Positions 48,451 through 57,737 of a DNA stretch of 64,000 nt are shown one piece after another. The stretch is taken from the NCBI RefSeq assembly GCF_003428645.1, contig NZ_QVQH01000004.1, forward strand, positions 1 to 64,000. The letters are read 5' to 3'. The first letter of the stretch is position 1, and the number at the start of each line of letters is the position of its first letter. The stretch comes from Geodermatophilus marinus (GTDB taxonomy: Bacteria > Actinomycetota > Actinomycetes > Mycobacteriales > Geodermatophilaceae). Position numbers and translations under genes: made by a program. The notes beneath the pieces are model-generated. The model worked only from the letters and a program-made list of their open reading frames with translations. It was not told the DNA's origin and did no database searches.

Positions 48451-49908
48451 CTAACGGCAGCCGCAGGCGGCCAGCGCGGCCGCGACCGCGTCGAGGGCGG
48501 CCTCGGCGGCGAGCACGTCGCCGGGCGCGTCGTCGGCGACCACGGCGAACACCAGCGGCCGCCCGTCGGCGGTGACGACCGTGCCGGCCAGGCCGTGCAC
48601 CCCGAGCAGCGTGCCGGTCTTGGCCCGGACCGCACCGGGCGCGGTGGCCGGGTCGGCGTCCCCCCGGTCGGCCAGCGTGCCGTCGTAGCCGGCGACCGCC
48701 AGGCCGGGCAGCAGGGCGGACAGGCCCGGCGCCGAGCCGTCGGCGGCGGCGGTGAGCAGGTCGGCCAGCAGCGAGACCGGCACCCGGTCGCCCGCGGCCA
48801 GCCCGCTGCCGTCGGCCAGCTCGAGCCCGGTGGTGTCGAAGCCGGCGTCCTCGATCGCGTCGGTCACCCCCTGCGCGGCACCCTGGAAGGTGGCGGGCAG
48901 GCCGCGCGCGAGGGCCACGTGCCGGGCGAGCGCCTCGGCGAGCACGTTGTCCGACAGGGAGAGCGACTGCTCGACCAGCCGGGCGACCGGCGCGGACTCC
49001 ACCGTGGCGAGGGTGTCGCCCTCCGCGGGGGCCTCGCCGAGCACGACCGCGGCGCCGGGGACGCCGAGTGCCTCGGCCAGGGCGGCACCGGCGTCGAGCC
49101 CGGGCTGCCCGCTGCGCGCCGTCTCGCCCGGCCGCACCCGGGCGCCGTCGACGGCGGTGGCGGTGATCGGCGCCGCGTAGCTCGACGGCGCGTCGTCCGG
49201 ACCCCACCCCGGCGCGGTGAGCGGGCCCTCGAACAGCGAGCTGTCGACGACCACGCGGGTCACCGGCGTCCCCGGGGGCAGCGCCTCCTGCACCTGGGCG
49301 GCGAGGTCGGCGACGGTGGGCGCGCCGGGGTAGGTCAGGGAGGGGTCGGTGCGCGAGAGGGTGGAGTCGCCGCCGCCGACGAGCACCACCTCCCCGGGCG
49401 CGGCCCCGGCCACCACCCGCGTCTCCAGGGTGGCGTCGGGGCCGAGGGTGGTCAGCGCGGCCGCGGCGGTCAGCAGCTTCGCGGTGGAGGCCGGGGTGAC
49501 CGGGTCGGTGGCGTCGCGGTCGAGCAGCACCTCCCCGGTGAGGACGTCGACGACCGCGGCCGACACGCCGGGGCCGAGCGCCGGCGCCGACAGCAGCGGG
49601 GCCAGCGCGGCCTCCAGCGCGGCCGGGTCGGGGGCCGGCGCCTCCCGCGTCAGGCCGGCGAGCACCGGGTCGGCCCCGGGCACCTCCGGCAGCTCGGGGA
49701 CGGCGACCGCGGGCCCGGCGTCGCCGCCGCCCGGGGTGCCCCACGGGACCACCAGGAACACCACCAGGGCGACCACGGCGAGCACCGCCAGCCCCCCCAG
49801 CGTGACCCGGCGGCGGAACCTCGAGTACCGCGGCGTGACGGTCGCCGGCCCGCTCGGCGCGATGGTGCCCACCCCCAGGAGTGACTCCGCCGGGGAGGGC
49901 GCAGCCAC
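48451..49908 (-). CDS. dacB: D-alanyl-D-alanine carboxypeptidase/endopeptidase (PBP4 family, S13)
   Basis: A 485-residue peptidoglycan hydrolase. One N-terminal membrane segment (about 35-57) is preceded by a short cytoplasmic tail. Active-site motifs are SxxK in TPASTAKLL, SxN in [13 protein letters not shown] and KTG in [10 protein letters not shown], as in DacB/PBP4. GTG 49908 was preferred over 49920 because TAGTGT lies 8 nt upstream and overlaps the upstream GTG. The start is about 20 nt from that of the divergent ppa. Confidence 0.92.
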   Translation of the reverse strand: MAAPSPAESLLGVGTIAPSGPATVTPRYSRFRRRVTLGGLAVLAVVALVVFLVVPWGTPGGGDAGPAVAVPELPEVPGADPVLAGLTREAPAPDPAALEAALAPLLSAPALGPGVSAAVVDVLTGEVLLDRDATDPVTPASTAKLLTAAAALTTLGPDATLETRVVAGAAPGEVVLVGGGDSTLSRTDPSLTYPGAPTVADLAAQVQEALPPGTPVTRVVVDSSLFEGPLTAPGWGPDDAPSSYAAPITATAVDGARVRPGETARSGQPGLDAGAALAEALGVPGAAVVLGEAPAEGDTLATVESAPVARLVEQSLSLSDNVLAEALARHVALARGLPATFQGAAQGVTDAIEDAGFDTTGLELADGSGLAAGDRVPVSLLADLLTAAADGSAPGLSALLPGLAVAGYDGTLADRGDADPATAPGAVRAKTGTLLGVHGLAGTVVTADGRPLVFAVVADDAPGDVLAAEAALDAVAAALAACGCR

Positions 49909-49928
49909 GGTGGGCCACACTACGTGCC

Positions 49929-50423
49929 GTGCAGTTCGACGTGACGATCGAGATCCCGAAGGGCCAGCGGAACAAGTACGAGCTGGACCACGCCACCGGA
50001 CGCATCCGCCTGGACCGGATGCTGTTCACCTCCACCCGCTACCCGGCGGACTACGGCTACATCGAGAACACCCTGGGCATGGACGGCGACCCGCTCGATG
50101 CCCTGGTGCTGCTCGAGGAGCCGACCTTCCCCGGGTGCCTGATCACCTGCCGGGCCATCGGCATGTTCCGGATGACCGACGAGAAGGGCGGTGACGACAA
50201 GGTCCTCTGCGTGCCGGCGACCGACCCGCGGATGGCCCACCTCACCGACATCGGCGACGTGTCGGAGTTCGACCGGCTCGAGATCCAGCACTTCTTCGAG
50301 ACCTACAAGGACCTCGAGCCCGGCAAGTCGGTCGAGGGCGCCGAGTGGGTCGGCCGCGCCGACGCCGAGGCCGAGATCGAGGCCTCCCTCGCCCGCGCCC
50401 AGGAAGGCGCCGCCCACCACTGA
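49929..50423 (+). CDS. ppa: inorganic pyrophosphatase, family I
   Basis: A 164-residue soluble Mg-dependent enzyme hydrolysing pyrophosphate, essential to pull biosynthetic reactions forward. Signature: [19 protein letters not shown]-terminal [20 protein letters not shown] and active-site [14 protein letters not shown] 49929 was chosen because the family starts [12 protein letters not shown] in actinobacteria. CACACT 8 nt upstream may be a -10. The window also encodes the membrane pyrophosphatase HppA. Confidence 0.97.
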   Translation: MQFDVTIEIPKGQRNKYELDHATGRIRLDRMLFTSTRYPADYGYIENTLGMDGDPLDALVLLEEPTFPGCLITCRAIGMFRMTDEKGGDDKVLCVPATDPRMAHLTDIGDVSEFDRLEIQHFFETYKDLEPGKSVEGAEWVGRADAEAEIEASLARAQEGAAHH

Positions 50424-50485
50424 AAGAGGACCCCGTCCTCCCCACCCTTCGCAGGCTCAGGGCGGTGCCCTGGACGGGGCCTTCA
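50424..50485. repeat. dispersed palindromic repeat directly after ppa
   Basis: Starts at the base after the TGA stop (aagaggaccccgtcctcccc). Arms ccccgtcc (50431-50438) and ggacgggg (50472-50479), with an inner cagggc/gccctg hairpin (50458-50472). Position and structure suggest use as the ppa terminator. Confidence 0.75.
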
Positions 50486-50536
50486 GGAGCGCCGGCCGGC
50501 CCTCTCGAGCGGGCAGCAGAGCGCACGACGGACGCC

Positions 50537-50573
50537 GACGGCGGTGTCCCCGGATCCCGGGGGCACCGCCGTC
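50537..50573. terminator. second hairpin downstream of ppa
   Basis: gacggcggtg (50537-50546) and its complement (50564-50573) around a cccc/gggg core. The rest of 50574-50718 holds no gene that I can support. Confidence 0.6.
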
Positions 50574-50718
50574 GCCGTCCCGACCCCGCGGGTCGGGTCA
50601 GCCCCGCGCGTCGGGCAGGACCGCGGGCAGGAAGCCGGAGGCGCTGGTGCCCGTTCGGGGTCAGGGCTGCAAGGTCGTCACGGAACCCCGCTGTGGAGGA
50701 CCAGGGGCCAGGGACTCG

Positions 50719-51006
50719 CTAGTGCCATCGCTCCTCGGGCCGACCGGCCGCCCAGCGGCTCGTCGACTTCCTGGGGGGCGGCGGCTGCGGCTTACCCCGC
50801 CCCCGCCACCACATGACTGCGACGGCGACGACCACGGTCGCACCGCACACGGTGAGGAGGAGCGGTAACCACAGCGGCTCATCGCGGTCGCCGTCAGAGA
50901 GGGAGAGCACGATGCCCAGAGTCGCCAGCGCAGGACCGAGCGCTAGCCAGAGGGACGGGGGCCGCCGGTCTGCCCGATTCACGATCGCCACGCGCCTTCG
51001 GCACAC
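50719..51006 (-). CDS. small hypothetical membrane protein
   Basis: A 95-residue protein with two membrane segments (about 19-36 and 46-66) separated by a short acidic loop (SDGDRDEP), then a basic Pro-rich tail. Translation could start at 51006 or at an internal GTG. Codon bias is weaker than in its neighbours, and the surrounding 500 nt is less GC-rich, so recent acquisition or a relic is possible. No family is recognised. Confidence 0.5.
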   Translation of the reverse strand: MCRRRVAIVNRADRRPPSLWLALGPALATLGIVLSLSDGDRDEPLWLPLLLTVCGATVVVAVAVMWWRGRGKPQPPPPRKSTSRWAAGRPEERWH

Positions 51007-51170
51007 CCGCTCCTGGCCACGCCCATGATCGACACCGTAGGGCTGGCAACGCCGCGCTCCGGCCGGATCGGGCTCTCCGGCGGCGCGTCCACCCGCTCGA
51101 GTGGGATCACAGCATCCTGACGACGCATCGGTGACTCCGTCCAGAAGGACGAAACCCCTGACGGAAGCTG

Positions 51171-51243
51171 AGCCGCCTGTCGGAATCGAACCGACGACCT
51201 TCTCATTACGAGTGAGATGCTCTACCGACTGAGCTAAGGCGGC
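51171..51243 (-). tRNA. tRNA-Thr (anticodon CGT)
   Basis: A full cloverleaf folds on the minus strand: acceptor stem GCCGCCT/AGGCGGC, D-arm TAGCTCAGTCGGTAGAGC, anticodon loop CTCGTAA with CGT, and T-arm GTCGG-TTCGATT-CCGAC. Discriminator is U; CCA is not encoded. It decodes ACG. No integrase or obvious attachment-site duplication is visible in the window. Confidence 0.97.
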
Positions 51244-51302
51244 GGGCGTGCGGGCAACAGCCTACGACACGGGCGCCAACGACCCGCGCCGCCCCGCCCC
51301 GG

Positions 51303-52487
51303 TCAGGCCGGCAGCCGCAGCGCCACCGTCAGCGCCTCCACCGCCACCTGCGGCTTGACGTTCTGGGCCAGCGCCGTCCGGCAGTCGAGGACGGCGCCGA
51401 TGCGGCGCAGCGCCCCCTCCGGCCCGATGCGGGCCGCGAGCTCCTCGGCGTCGGGGCGGCGGTCGGGGTGGGCCAGCGTCGGCGGCTCCCCGCCCTCGGC
51501 GCGGACGACGGCGAGCACGAGGGCGTCGCGGTAGAGCGCCGCGAGGTCGACCAGCGCCCGGTCCAGCGAGTCCCGGCCGAGCCGGGTCGCCCGGCTCTTC
51601 TGCCGCTTCTCCAGCTCCTTGAGCTGGCCGGCCCCGCGGCTGGCCGCGGCCACGCCGGGCCCGCGGGCCCCCACGCCCAGGGAGGCCTTCACGGCCTCGG
51701 TCTCGGCGCCGTCGAGCTCGGCGACGGCCCGGTCGGACTCCTCCTTGGCCGCGCTGACCAGGTCGTCGGCGGCGTTGAGGCAGGCGGCCAGGGACACCAG
51801 GGACAGCGGCACGTCCAGCACGGCCTTGCGGGCCAGCCGGGCGGCCTCGTCGCGGGCGAGGTGCCGGGCCCTGCCGACGTGACCGCCGGCGGCCGCGGCC
51901 GACCAGGCGGCCAGCGCGGGGTCGACGCCGTCCCGGCGGACCAGGACGTCGGCGACCGCGTCGACCGGCGGCTGGCGCAGGCCCACCACCCGGCACCGCG
52001 AGCGGATGGTGACCGGGACGTCCTCGGGATGCAGGCTCGGGGCGCAGAGCAGGAAGACGGTGCGCGGGGGCGGCTCCTCGAGCATCTTCAGCACGGTGTT
52101 GTACGCCTGCTCGGTCATGCGGTCGGCGTCCTCGACCAGCACGATCTGCCAGCGCCCGAGGGACGGCGCCCGGCCGGCGATGCGCACCAGCTCGCGCACC
52201 TCCGCCACTCCCAGCGAGAGGCCCTCGGGGACGACGGTCTGGACGTCGGCGTGGGTCCCGGCGAGCACCGTGCGGCAGGAGTGGCAGGCGGCCGGGTCGG
52301 CGTGCAGGCCGCCGTCCGGGCACTGCAACGCCGCGGCGAAGGCCCGCGCGGCGACCGACCGGCCGGAGCCGGGCGGGCCGGTGAACAGCCACGCGTGGGT
52401 CATCGCGGCCGGCTGCGCCACGGCGGCCCGGAGCTCGGCGACCACCGCCGGCTGCCCGATGACCCGCGCCCAGACCCCGTCGCTCAC
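51303..52487 (-). CDS. holB: DNA polymerase III subunit delta-prime
   Basis: A 394-residue clamp-loader subunit. The P-loop is degenerate (GPPGSGRS, Arg in place of Lys), as expected for delta-prime, which does not hydrolyse ATP. A zinc-module-like CPDGG...CHSC cluster follows, then the SRC-like IRSRCRVVGL. The C-terminal helical collar domain is present. GTG 52487 overlaps the tmk stop as GTGA. The tmk-holB pairing is widely conserved. Confidence 0.95.
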   Translation of the reverse strand: MSDGVWARVIGQPAVVAELRAAVAQPAAMTHAWLFTGPPGSGRSVAARAFAAALQCPDGGLHADPAACHSCRTVLAGTHADVQTVVPEGLSLGVAEVRELVRIAGRAPSLGRWQIVLVEDADRMTEQAYNTVLKMLEEPPPRTVFLLCAPSLHPEDVPVTIRSRCRVVGLRQPPVDAVADVLVRRDGVDPALAAWSAAAAGGHVGRARHLARDEAARLARKAVLDVPLSLVSLAACLNAADDLVSAAKEESDRAVAELDGAETEAVKASLGVGARGPGVAAASRGAGQLKELEKRQKSRATRLGRDSLDRALVDLAALYRDALVLAVVRAEGGEPPTLAHPDRRPDAEELAARIGPEGALRRIGAVLDCRTALAQNVKPQVAVEALTVALRLPA

Positions 52488-53224
52488 GCGCGCACCCCCA
52501 GCAGCTCCCCCACCCGGCCGCGGACGGCCGCGGCCAGCTCCTCCACCGGGCGGGCCGCGTCGAGCACGAGGTAGCGCCCCGGCTCGGCGGCGGCCAGCGC
52601 GCGGAAGGTCTCCCGGACCCGCCGGTGGAACCCCAGCGACTCCGACTCCAGCCGGTCGGCCGCCGCCCGCCCGCGGGCCCGGGCCAGCCCCGCCTCCGGG
52701 GGCAGGTCGAGCAGCACGGTGAGGTCGGGGACCAGGCCGCCGGTGGCCCACGCCGACAGCGCGCGGACCTCCTCCACCGGGATGGTCCGCCCGGCCCCCT
52801 GGTAGGCCAGGGAGCTGTCGACGTACCGGTCGGTGACCACGACCTCCCCGGCCGCCAGGGCCGGCCGGAGGACGGCGTGCGCGTGCTGCGCCCGGTCGGC
52901 GGCGTAGAGCAGCGCCTCGGCGCGGGGCGCCAGACCGGTGTGCGCCCGGTCGAGCACGATCCCCCGCACGGCGGCGCCGACGGGCGTGCCGCCGGGTTCC
53001 CGGGTGGCGCGCGCGGGCCGCCCCTGCCCGGTGAGCCACTCGACGAGCAGCCGCACCTGGGTGGACTTGCCCGCACCCTCGCCGCCCTCGAAGGCGACGA
53101 ACAGCCCCGGCCGGCCCGCGGGGTCGGCGGCCCGGCCGGTGGACTCGACGGGCGGGACGGGGCGGCCGTCGTCGGACTCGGGAATCGCTGGGCTCCTCGG
53201 CGGTGGGGTGCGACCGCGCGCCAC
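52484..53224 (-). CDS. tmk: thymidylate kinase
   Basis: A 246-residue (as annotated) kinase converting dTMP to dTDP. The P-loop is FEGGEGAGKST, the DR(Y/H) motif DRYVDSSLAYQG, and a lid region has ARGRAAADR; ATREPGGTPVG binds the base. The start is uncertain. GTG 53224 overlaps TAGCGT, a likely -10, so a transcript from it would begin downstream. An in-frame ATT at 53185 has GAGGAG exactly 7 nt upstream and would give 233 residues, closer to the family norm. Confidence 0.93.
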   Translation of the reverse strand: MARGRTPPPRSPAIPESDDGRPVPPVESTGRAADPAGRPGLFVAFEGGEGAGKSTQVRLLVEWLTGQGRPARATREPGGTPVGAAVRGIVLDRAHTGLAPRAEALLYAADRAQHAHAVLRPALAAGEVVVTDRYVDSSLAYQGAGRTIPVEEVRALSAWATGGLVPDLTVLLDLPPEAGLARARGRAAADRLESESLGFHRRVRETFRALAAAEPGRYLVLDAARPVEELAAAVRGRVGELLGVRA

Positions 53225-53263
53225 GCTACCGGCCGGCACCGACCGTCCCCGGTCGCGCGGGCC

Positions 53264-53269
53264 TACGGT
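53264..53269 (+). promoter_or_regulatory. -10 element TACGGT of a leaderless methyltransferase gene
   Basis: TACGGT is 6 nt before the GTG at 53276; divergent from tmk. Confidence 0.5.
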
Positions 53270-53275
53270 CGGCGC

Positions 53276-54073
53276 GTGGCCCCCTCCGGTGCCTGGGACC
53301 CCTCCGGCTACCTGCGCTTCGCCGGCGAGCGGGCCCGCCCCTTCGCCGACCTGCTGGCCCGGGTCGATGCCCGGGCCCCCTCGGTCGTCGTCGACCTCGG
53401 CTGCGGGGAGGGGGCGTTGACCGCCTCCCTCGCCGACCACTGGCCCGGCGCGGTGGTGACCGGCGTCGACTCCTCGGCGGAGATGCTCGCCGCGGCGGCC
53501 GCGCACGCCCGGCCCGGCCGGGTGGGCTTCGTGCGGGCCGACGTGCGCGACTGGCGCCCGGACGCGCCGGTCGACGTCCTGGTGACCAACGCCGTCCTGC
53601 ACTGGGTGCCGGGGCACGCGGCGCTGCTGCGCCGGTGGGCCGCGGACCTCGCCCCCGGCGGCTGGCTGGCCCTGCAGGTGCCCGGCAACCAGGCGGCGCC
53701 CACGCACGTCCTGCTGGCCGGGCTGTGCCGCTCGCCGCGGTGGGCGGGCCGGCTGGCCGGGGCCGCGCCCGCCGCCGACGCCGTGCTCGACCCGGCCGGC
53801 TACCTGGGCGTGCTGGAGGAGGCCGGGCTGGCCGCCGAGGCCTGGGAGACGACCTACCTGCACGTGCTCACCGGCGCGGACCCGGTGCTGGCCTGGGTCC
53901 GCAGCACCGTGCTGCGCCCGGTCCTGGCCCGGCTGGCCGACGACGACGCCGCGGAGCTGACCGCCGCGTACGCCGCCCTCCTGCGGGAGGCCTACCCCCG
54001 CCGGCCGGACGGGACGACGCTGCTGCCGTTCCGCCGGGTGTTCGCGGTCGCTCAGGCGGGGACGAGCCGGTAG
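53276..54073 (+). CDS. tam: trans-aconitate 2-methyltransferase-like enzyme
   Basis: A 265-residue class I SAM methyltransferase. Motif I is VVDLGCGEGALTASLA (about 38-53), followed by VTGVDSSAEML, the NAVLHWVPGH segment and LAPGGWLALQVPGN, which are characteristic of Tam proteins. Tam methyl-esterifies trans-aconitate, a damaging by-product of aconitase. The last 22 nt overlap the end of the convergent methyltransferase gene. Confidence 0.87.
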   Translation: MAPSGAWDPSGYLRFAGERARPFADLLARVDARAPSVVVDLGCGEGALTASLADHWPGAVVTGVDSSAEMLAAAAAHARPGRVGFVRADVRDWRPDAPVDVLVTNAVLHWVPGHAALLRRWAADLAPGGWLALQVPGNQAAPTHVLLAGLCRSPRWAGRLAGAAPAADAVLDPAGYLGVLEEAGLAAEAWETTYLHVLTGADPVLAWVRSTVLRPVLARLADDDAAELTAAYAALLREAYPRRPDGTTLLPFRRVFAVAQAGTSR

Positions 54074-54816
54074 GCGTCGGTCCGGTAGGGCAGCTCCAGC
54101 TCGGCCCGCCCCCGGGTGTCGGGGTGGTCGGCGAGCACGGCGGCCACCCGGCCCAGGAACTCCGCGCGGCGGGCGTCGTCCATGGTGGCGACGTAGCTGC
54201 GGGTGCCGATGCCGGCGACCACCTGGGCCGGGGTCACCCGCTGGACGAACCGGGACCGGGTGCGGGTCGCGGTGGCGCCCAGCTCGCGGGCGAACTCGAC
54301 CACGACGCGCTGGTCGGCCTCGTGGTCGCGGGCCTCGGCGGCCAGCACCTCCCCCATCGCCCGCACCCAGGGCACGTCCTCGTCGCGGGTGTTCCACACC
54401 AGGCCCACCACGCCACCGGGTCGCAGCACCCGGCGCATCTCCGCGGCGGCCGGGCCGGGGTCGAACCAGTGCGCGGCCTGCCCCGTGACGACGGCGTCCA
54501 CGGCGGCGTCCGGCAGGGGCACCTGCTCGGCGCCGCCGGCGAGGGCGCGGGCACCGGGGTGCCGGGCCCGCAGCTCGGCGAGCATCTCCCCGGCCGGGTC
54601 GACGGCGACGACCTCGTGCCCGGCGGCCAGGAGGGCGCCGGTCAGCAGCCCGGTGCCGGCGCCCAGGTCGAGGACCTGGAGCGGGCGGTCGCCGAGGACC
54701 GCCGTGACCGCCTCGGCCGGGTAGCCCGGCCGGAGGGCGGCGTAGGCGGCGGCGACGGAGCCGAAGGAGGTCCGCCGCCGCTGCCGGTCCTGGGCGCCGA
54801 GGTCACCGGTCGGCAC
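54052..54816 (-). CDS. class I SAM-dependent methyltransferase
   Basis: A 254-residue methyltransferase of the UbiE/Methyltransf_11 type. Motif I is VLDLGAGTGLLTGALL (about 48-63), motif post-I VVAVDPAGEML, then TGQAAHWFDP and LRPGGVVGLVWNTRDE. The substrate is unknown. GTG 54816 is 5 nt after the topA stop, so it is probably co-transcribed with topA. Its 3' end overlaps tam by 22 nt in convergent orientation. Confidence 0.87.
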   Translation of the reverse strand: MPTGDLGAQDRQRRRTSFGSVAAAYAALRPGYPAEAVTAVLGDRPLQVLDLGAGTGLLTGALLAAGHEVVAVDPAGEMLAELRARHPGARALAGGAEQVPLPDAAVDAVVTGQAAHWFDPGPAAAEMRRVLRPGGVVGLVWNTRDEDVPWVRAMGEVLAAEARDHEADQRVVVEFARELGATATRTRSRFVQRVTPAQVVAGIGTRSYVATMDDARRAEFLGRVAAVLADHPDTRGRAELELPYRTDAYRLVPA

Positions 54817-54821
54817 GGGGC

Positions 54822-57737
54822 TCAGCCGGCGGGGACCGAGTCGCTGCCGGTGGAGGCGGTCCTCGCCGCCGTGCCCTTCTTCGCGGCCGTGGTCTTCGCG
54901 GCCGCGGCCTTCTTCGCCGTGGCCTTCTTCGCCGTGCTCTTCGTCGCCGTGGTCTTCTTCGCCGTGGTCGTGGCCGCGGGGGCCTTCTTCCGGGTGGCCT
55001 TCTTGGTGCTCGGGCGCGCCCGGCGGTCGGCGAGGAGCTCGGCGGCCCGGTCGAGGCTGATCGTCTCGACGTCGTCGCCCTTGCGCAGGCTGGCGTTGGT
55101 CTCGCCGTCGGTGACGTACGGCCCGAACCGGCCCTCCCGCACGGTCACCTGCCCCTGGCTCACCGGGTCGACCCCCAGCTCCTTGAGCGGGGCGGCCGCG
55201 GCCCGGCGGCCACGCTGCTTGGGCTGGGCGAACAGCGCCAGCGCCTCGTCGAGGGTGACCGCGAACAGCGCGGCCTCGCTGTCGAGGGACCGGGAGTCGC
55301 TGCCCTTCTTCAGGTAGGGCCCGTACCGGCCGTTGAGCGCCTGCACCTCCTCGCCGTCCGGCGCGGTGCCGACCGTGCGCGGCAGCGTCAGCAGCCGGAG
55401 GGCCTCCTCGAGGGTGACCGTCTCCGGCGACATGGAGGAGAACAGGCTCGCCGTCCGCGGGGCCTCCTTGCCGCCCTCGGGGACGACCGTGGTCACGTAG
55501 GGCCCGTACCGGCCGGCCTTCACCTCGATCGGGAGGCCCGACTCCGGGTCGGTCCCCAGCCGGCGGTCACCGGAGGGCGCGGCCAGGAGCTCGGCCACCT
55601 TCTCCTGGGTCAGCTCGTCGGGCGGGAGGTCCTCGGGCAGGCTCACGCGGGGGCCGTCGTCGCCGCCCACCTGCAGGTAGGGGCCGTAGCGGCCGACCCG
55701 GACGACGACCCGCTCGCCGTCCGGCCCGGTGGCGCGCAGCGGGATGGAGTTGACGCCCCGGGCGTCGATCTCCTCCAGCTGCTGGCCGATGACCTGCTTG
55801 AGCCCCCCGGAGGCGGCGATGCCGCCGGCGTGCCGGCCGGCGCCGCCGAAGTAGAACTCGGTCAGCCAGTCGACCCGGCCCAGCTCCCCGCTGGCGATCT
55901 CGTCGAGCTCGTTCTCCAGGGACGCGGTGAAGTCGTAGTCGACCAGCGCCGCGAAGTGCTGCTCGAGCAGGTTGACCACGGCGAAGGCGACGAAGGAGGG
56001 CACCAGCGCCGAGCCCTTCTTCCACACGTACCCGCGGTCCTGGATCGTCTGCATGATCGAGGCGTAGGTCGAGGGCCGGCCGATGCCGAGCTCCTCCAGC
56101 CGGGCCACCAGGCTCGGCTCGGTGTAGCGGGACGGCGGCGTCGTGCTGTGCCCCTTGGGCTCCAGCTCGCGGGTGTCGAGCTGCTCGCCGCGCGCCAGGC
56201 GGGGCAGCCGACGCTCGGCGTCGTCGCTGCCGTGGTCGTCGTCGCCGGCGGCGCCCTCGTCCCGGGACTCGACGTAGGCCCGCAGGAAGCCGGGGAAGGT
56301 GATCGTGCGGCCGCTGGCGGTGAACTCGACGGCCTCGTCGGTGCTGCTGCGCCCGGCCAGCCGGATGCTCACGGTCTGCCCGACGGCGTCGGCCATCTGC
56401 GAGGCCACCGTGCGCTGCCAGATCAGCTCGTAGAGCCGGAACTCGTCCCGGGCCAGCTGCGCCGCGAGCTGGCCTGGCGTCCGGAAGCTGTCGCCGGCCG
56501 GGCGGACCGCCTCGTGCGCCTCCTGGGCGCCCTTGGCCTTCTTGGCGTACCGGCGCGGCTCGGCGGGGACGAAGGCGTCGCCGTAGAGCTGGCGGGCCTG
56601 CGTGCGCGCGGCGTTGATCGCCTCGTCGGAGAGGTTGGTCGAGTCGGTCCGCATGTAGGTGATGTGGCCGTTCTCGTACAGGCGCTGGGCCACGCGCATC
56701 ACCTGCGCCGAGGACCAGCCCAGCTTGCGCCCGGCCTCCATCTGCAGCGTGGAGGTGGTGAAGGGGGCGTAAGGCCGGCGGCGGTAGGGCTTCTCGTCGA
56801 CCCGGCTGACCGTGACCTGGCGGCCCTCCAGCCGGGCGGCGAGCCCGCGCGCCCCCGCCTCGTCGAGGTGCACGACCTCGCCGGTCACCCGACCGGTGGC
56901 CGGGTCGAAGTCCCGCCCGGTGGCCACCCGGCTGTCGTCGACGCTCACCAGCCGCGCCCGCAGCGTGGCGGGCTCCCCCTCGTCGGTGGCCGCCCGGTCG
57001 CCGGTGACGGCGAAGGTCCCCTCGAGGGACCAGTAGTCGGCCGAGACGAACGCCATCCGCTCCCGCTCGCGCTCCACGACGATGCGGGTCGCCACCGATT
57101 GCACGCGCCCGGCCGACAGCTTCGGCAGGACCTTCTTCCACAGCACGGGGCTGACCTCGTAGCCGTAGAGCCGGTCGAGGATGCGGCGGGTCTCCTGCGC
57201 GTCGACCAGCGCGGTGTCCAGCTCCCGGGGGTTGGCCACCGCCCGCGCGATGGCCTCGGGGGTGATCTCGTGGAACACCATCCGGCGCACCGGCACGCGG
57301 GGCTTGAGGGTGTCGACCAGGTGCCAGGCGATGGCCTCGCCCTCGCGGTCCTCATCGGTGGCGAGGTAGACCTCGCTGGCCTGCTTGACCAGCTGCCGGA
57401 GCCGGGTGACCTGCTGCCTGCGGTCGGGGCTGACGACGTACAGCGGCTCGAAGGCGTTGTCGACGTCCACGCCGAGCCGCGCCCACGACGCGCCCTTGTG
57501 CTCGGCCGGGACGTCGGCGGCGTTGCGCGGCAGGTCGCGGATGTGCCCGACGCTGGCCTCGACGACGTAGCCGCCGCCCAGGTACCCGGCGATCTTGTTG
57601 GCCTTGGTGGGCGACTCCACGATGACCAGCGGCCGCCCTCCGGCGGCCGCCGTGCGCGAGCGGGCGGGCGTTCGCGTGCCGCCCGAGGTGCTCGGGTCGG
57701 TCTCGCTGCCGGTCTTCGCGGTCTTCGTGGGGGCCAC
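54822..57737 (-). CDS. topA: DNA topoisomerase I
   Basis: A 971-residue type IA topoisomerase relaxing negative supercoils. The TOPRIM domain starts VIVESPTKANKIAGYLG and has TDEDREGEAIAWHL (DxDxE). The active tyrosine lies in ITYMRTDSTNLS. C-terminal repeats each with GRYGPYL or GRFGPYV number at least four, in place of zinc fingers, as in mycobacteria. A lysine/alanine/threonine-rich tail ends the protein. GTG 57737 is favoured by AGGAG 5 nt upstream and by the family start VAPTKTAK; the longer reading to 57902 lacks support. Confidence 0.96.
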   Translation of the reverse strand: MAPTKTAKTGSETDPSTSGGTRTPARSRTAAAGGRPLVIVESPTKANKIAGYLGGGYVVEASVGHIRDLPRNAADVPAEHKGASWARLGVDVDNAFEPLYVVSPDRRQQVTRLRQLVKQASEVYLATDEDREGEAIAWHLVDTLKPRVPVRRMVFHEITPEAIARAVANPRELDTALVDAQETRRILDRLYGYEVSPVLWKKVLPKLSAGRVQSVATRIVVERERERMAFVSADYWSLEGTFAVTGDRAATDEGEPATLRARLVSVDDSRVATGRDFDPATGRVTGEVVHLDEAGARGLAARLEGRQVTVSRVDEKPYRRRPYAPFTTSTLQMEAGRKLGWSSAQVMRVAQRLYENGHITYMRTDSTNLSDEAINAARTQARQLYGDAFVPAEPRRYAKKAKGAQEAHEAVRPAGDSFRTPGQLAAQLARDEFRLYELIWQRTVASQMADAVGQTVSIRLAGRSSTDEAVEFTASGRTITFPGFLRAYVESRDEGAAGDDDHGSDDAERRLPRLARGEQLDTRELEPKGHSTTPPSRYTEPSLVARLEELGIGRPSTYASIMQTIQDRGYVWKKGSALVPSFVAFAVVNLLEQHFAALVDYDFTASLENELDEIASGELGRVDWLTEFYFGGAGRHAGGIAASGGLKQVIGQQLEEIDARGVNSIPLRATGPDGERVVVRVGRYGPYLQVGGDDGPRVSLPEDLPPDELTQEKVAELLAAPSGDRRLGTDPESGLPIEVKAGRYGPYVTTVVPEGGKEAPRTASLFSSMSPETVTLEEALRLLTLPRTVGTAPDGEEVQALNGRYGPYLKKGSDSRSLDSEAALFAVTLDEALALFAQPKQRGRRAAAAPLKELGVDPVSQGQVTVREGRFGPYVTDGETNASLRKGDDVETISLDRAAELLADRRARPSTKKATRKKAPAATTTAKKTTATKSTAKKATAKKAAAAKTTAAKKGTAARTASTGSDSVPAG

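Noticed and set aside
46258-49884. Plus-strand open frame of about 1,200 codons opposite tilS, metalloprotease and dacB
   Set aside because: Same reasoning: antisense to three conserved genes, low-complexity Arg/Ser/Ala content.
50979-51206. 75-codon minus-strand open frame running through the 3' half of tRNA-Thr
   Set aside because: Its N-terminal residues are simply the translated tRNA; no independent coding support.
51303-52487. Arg replacing Lys in the HolB P-loop as a defect
   Set aside because: Delta-prime subunits normally lack a working ATPase site, so this is expected.
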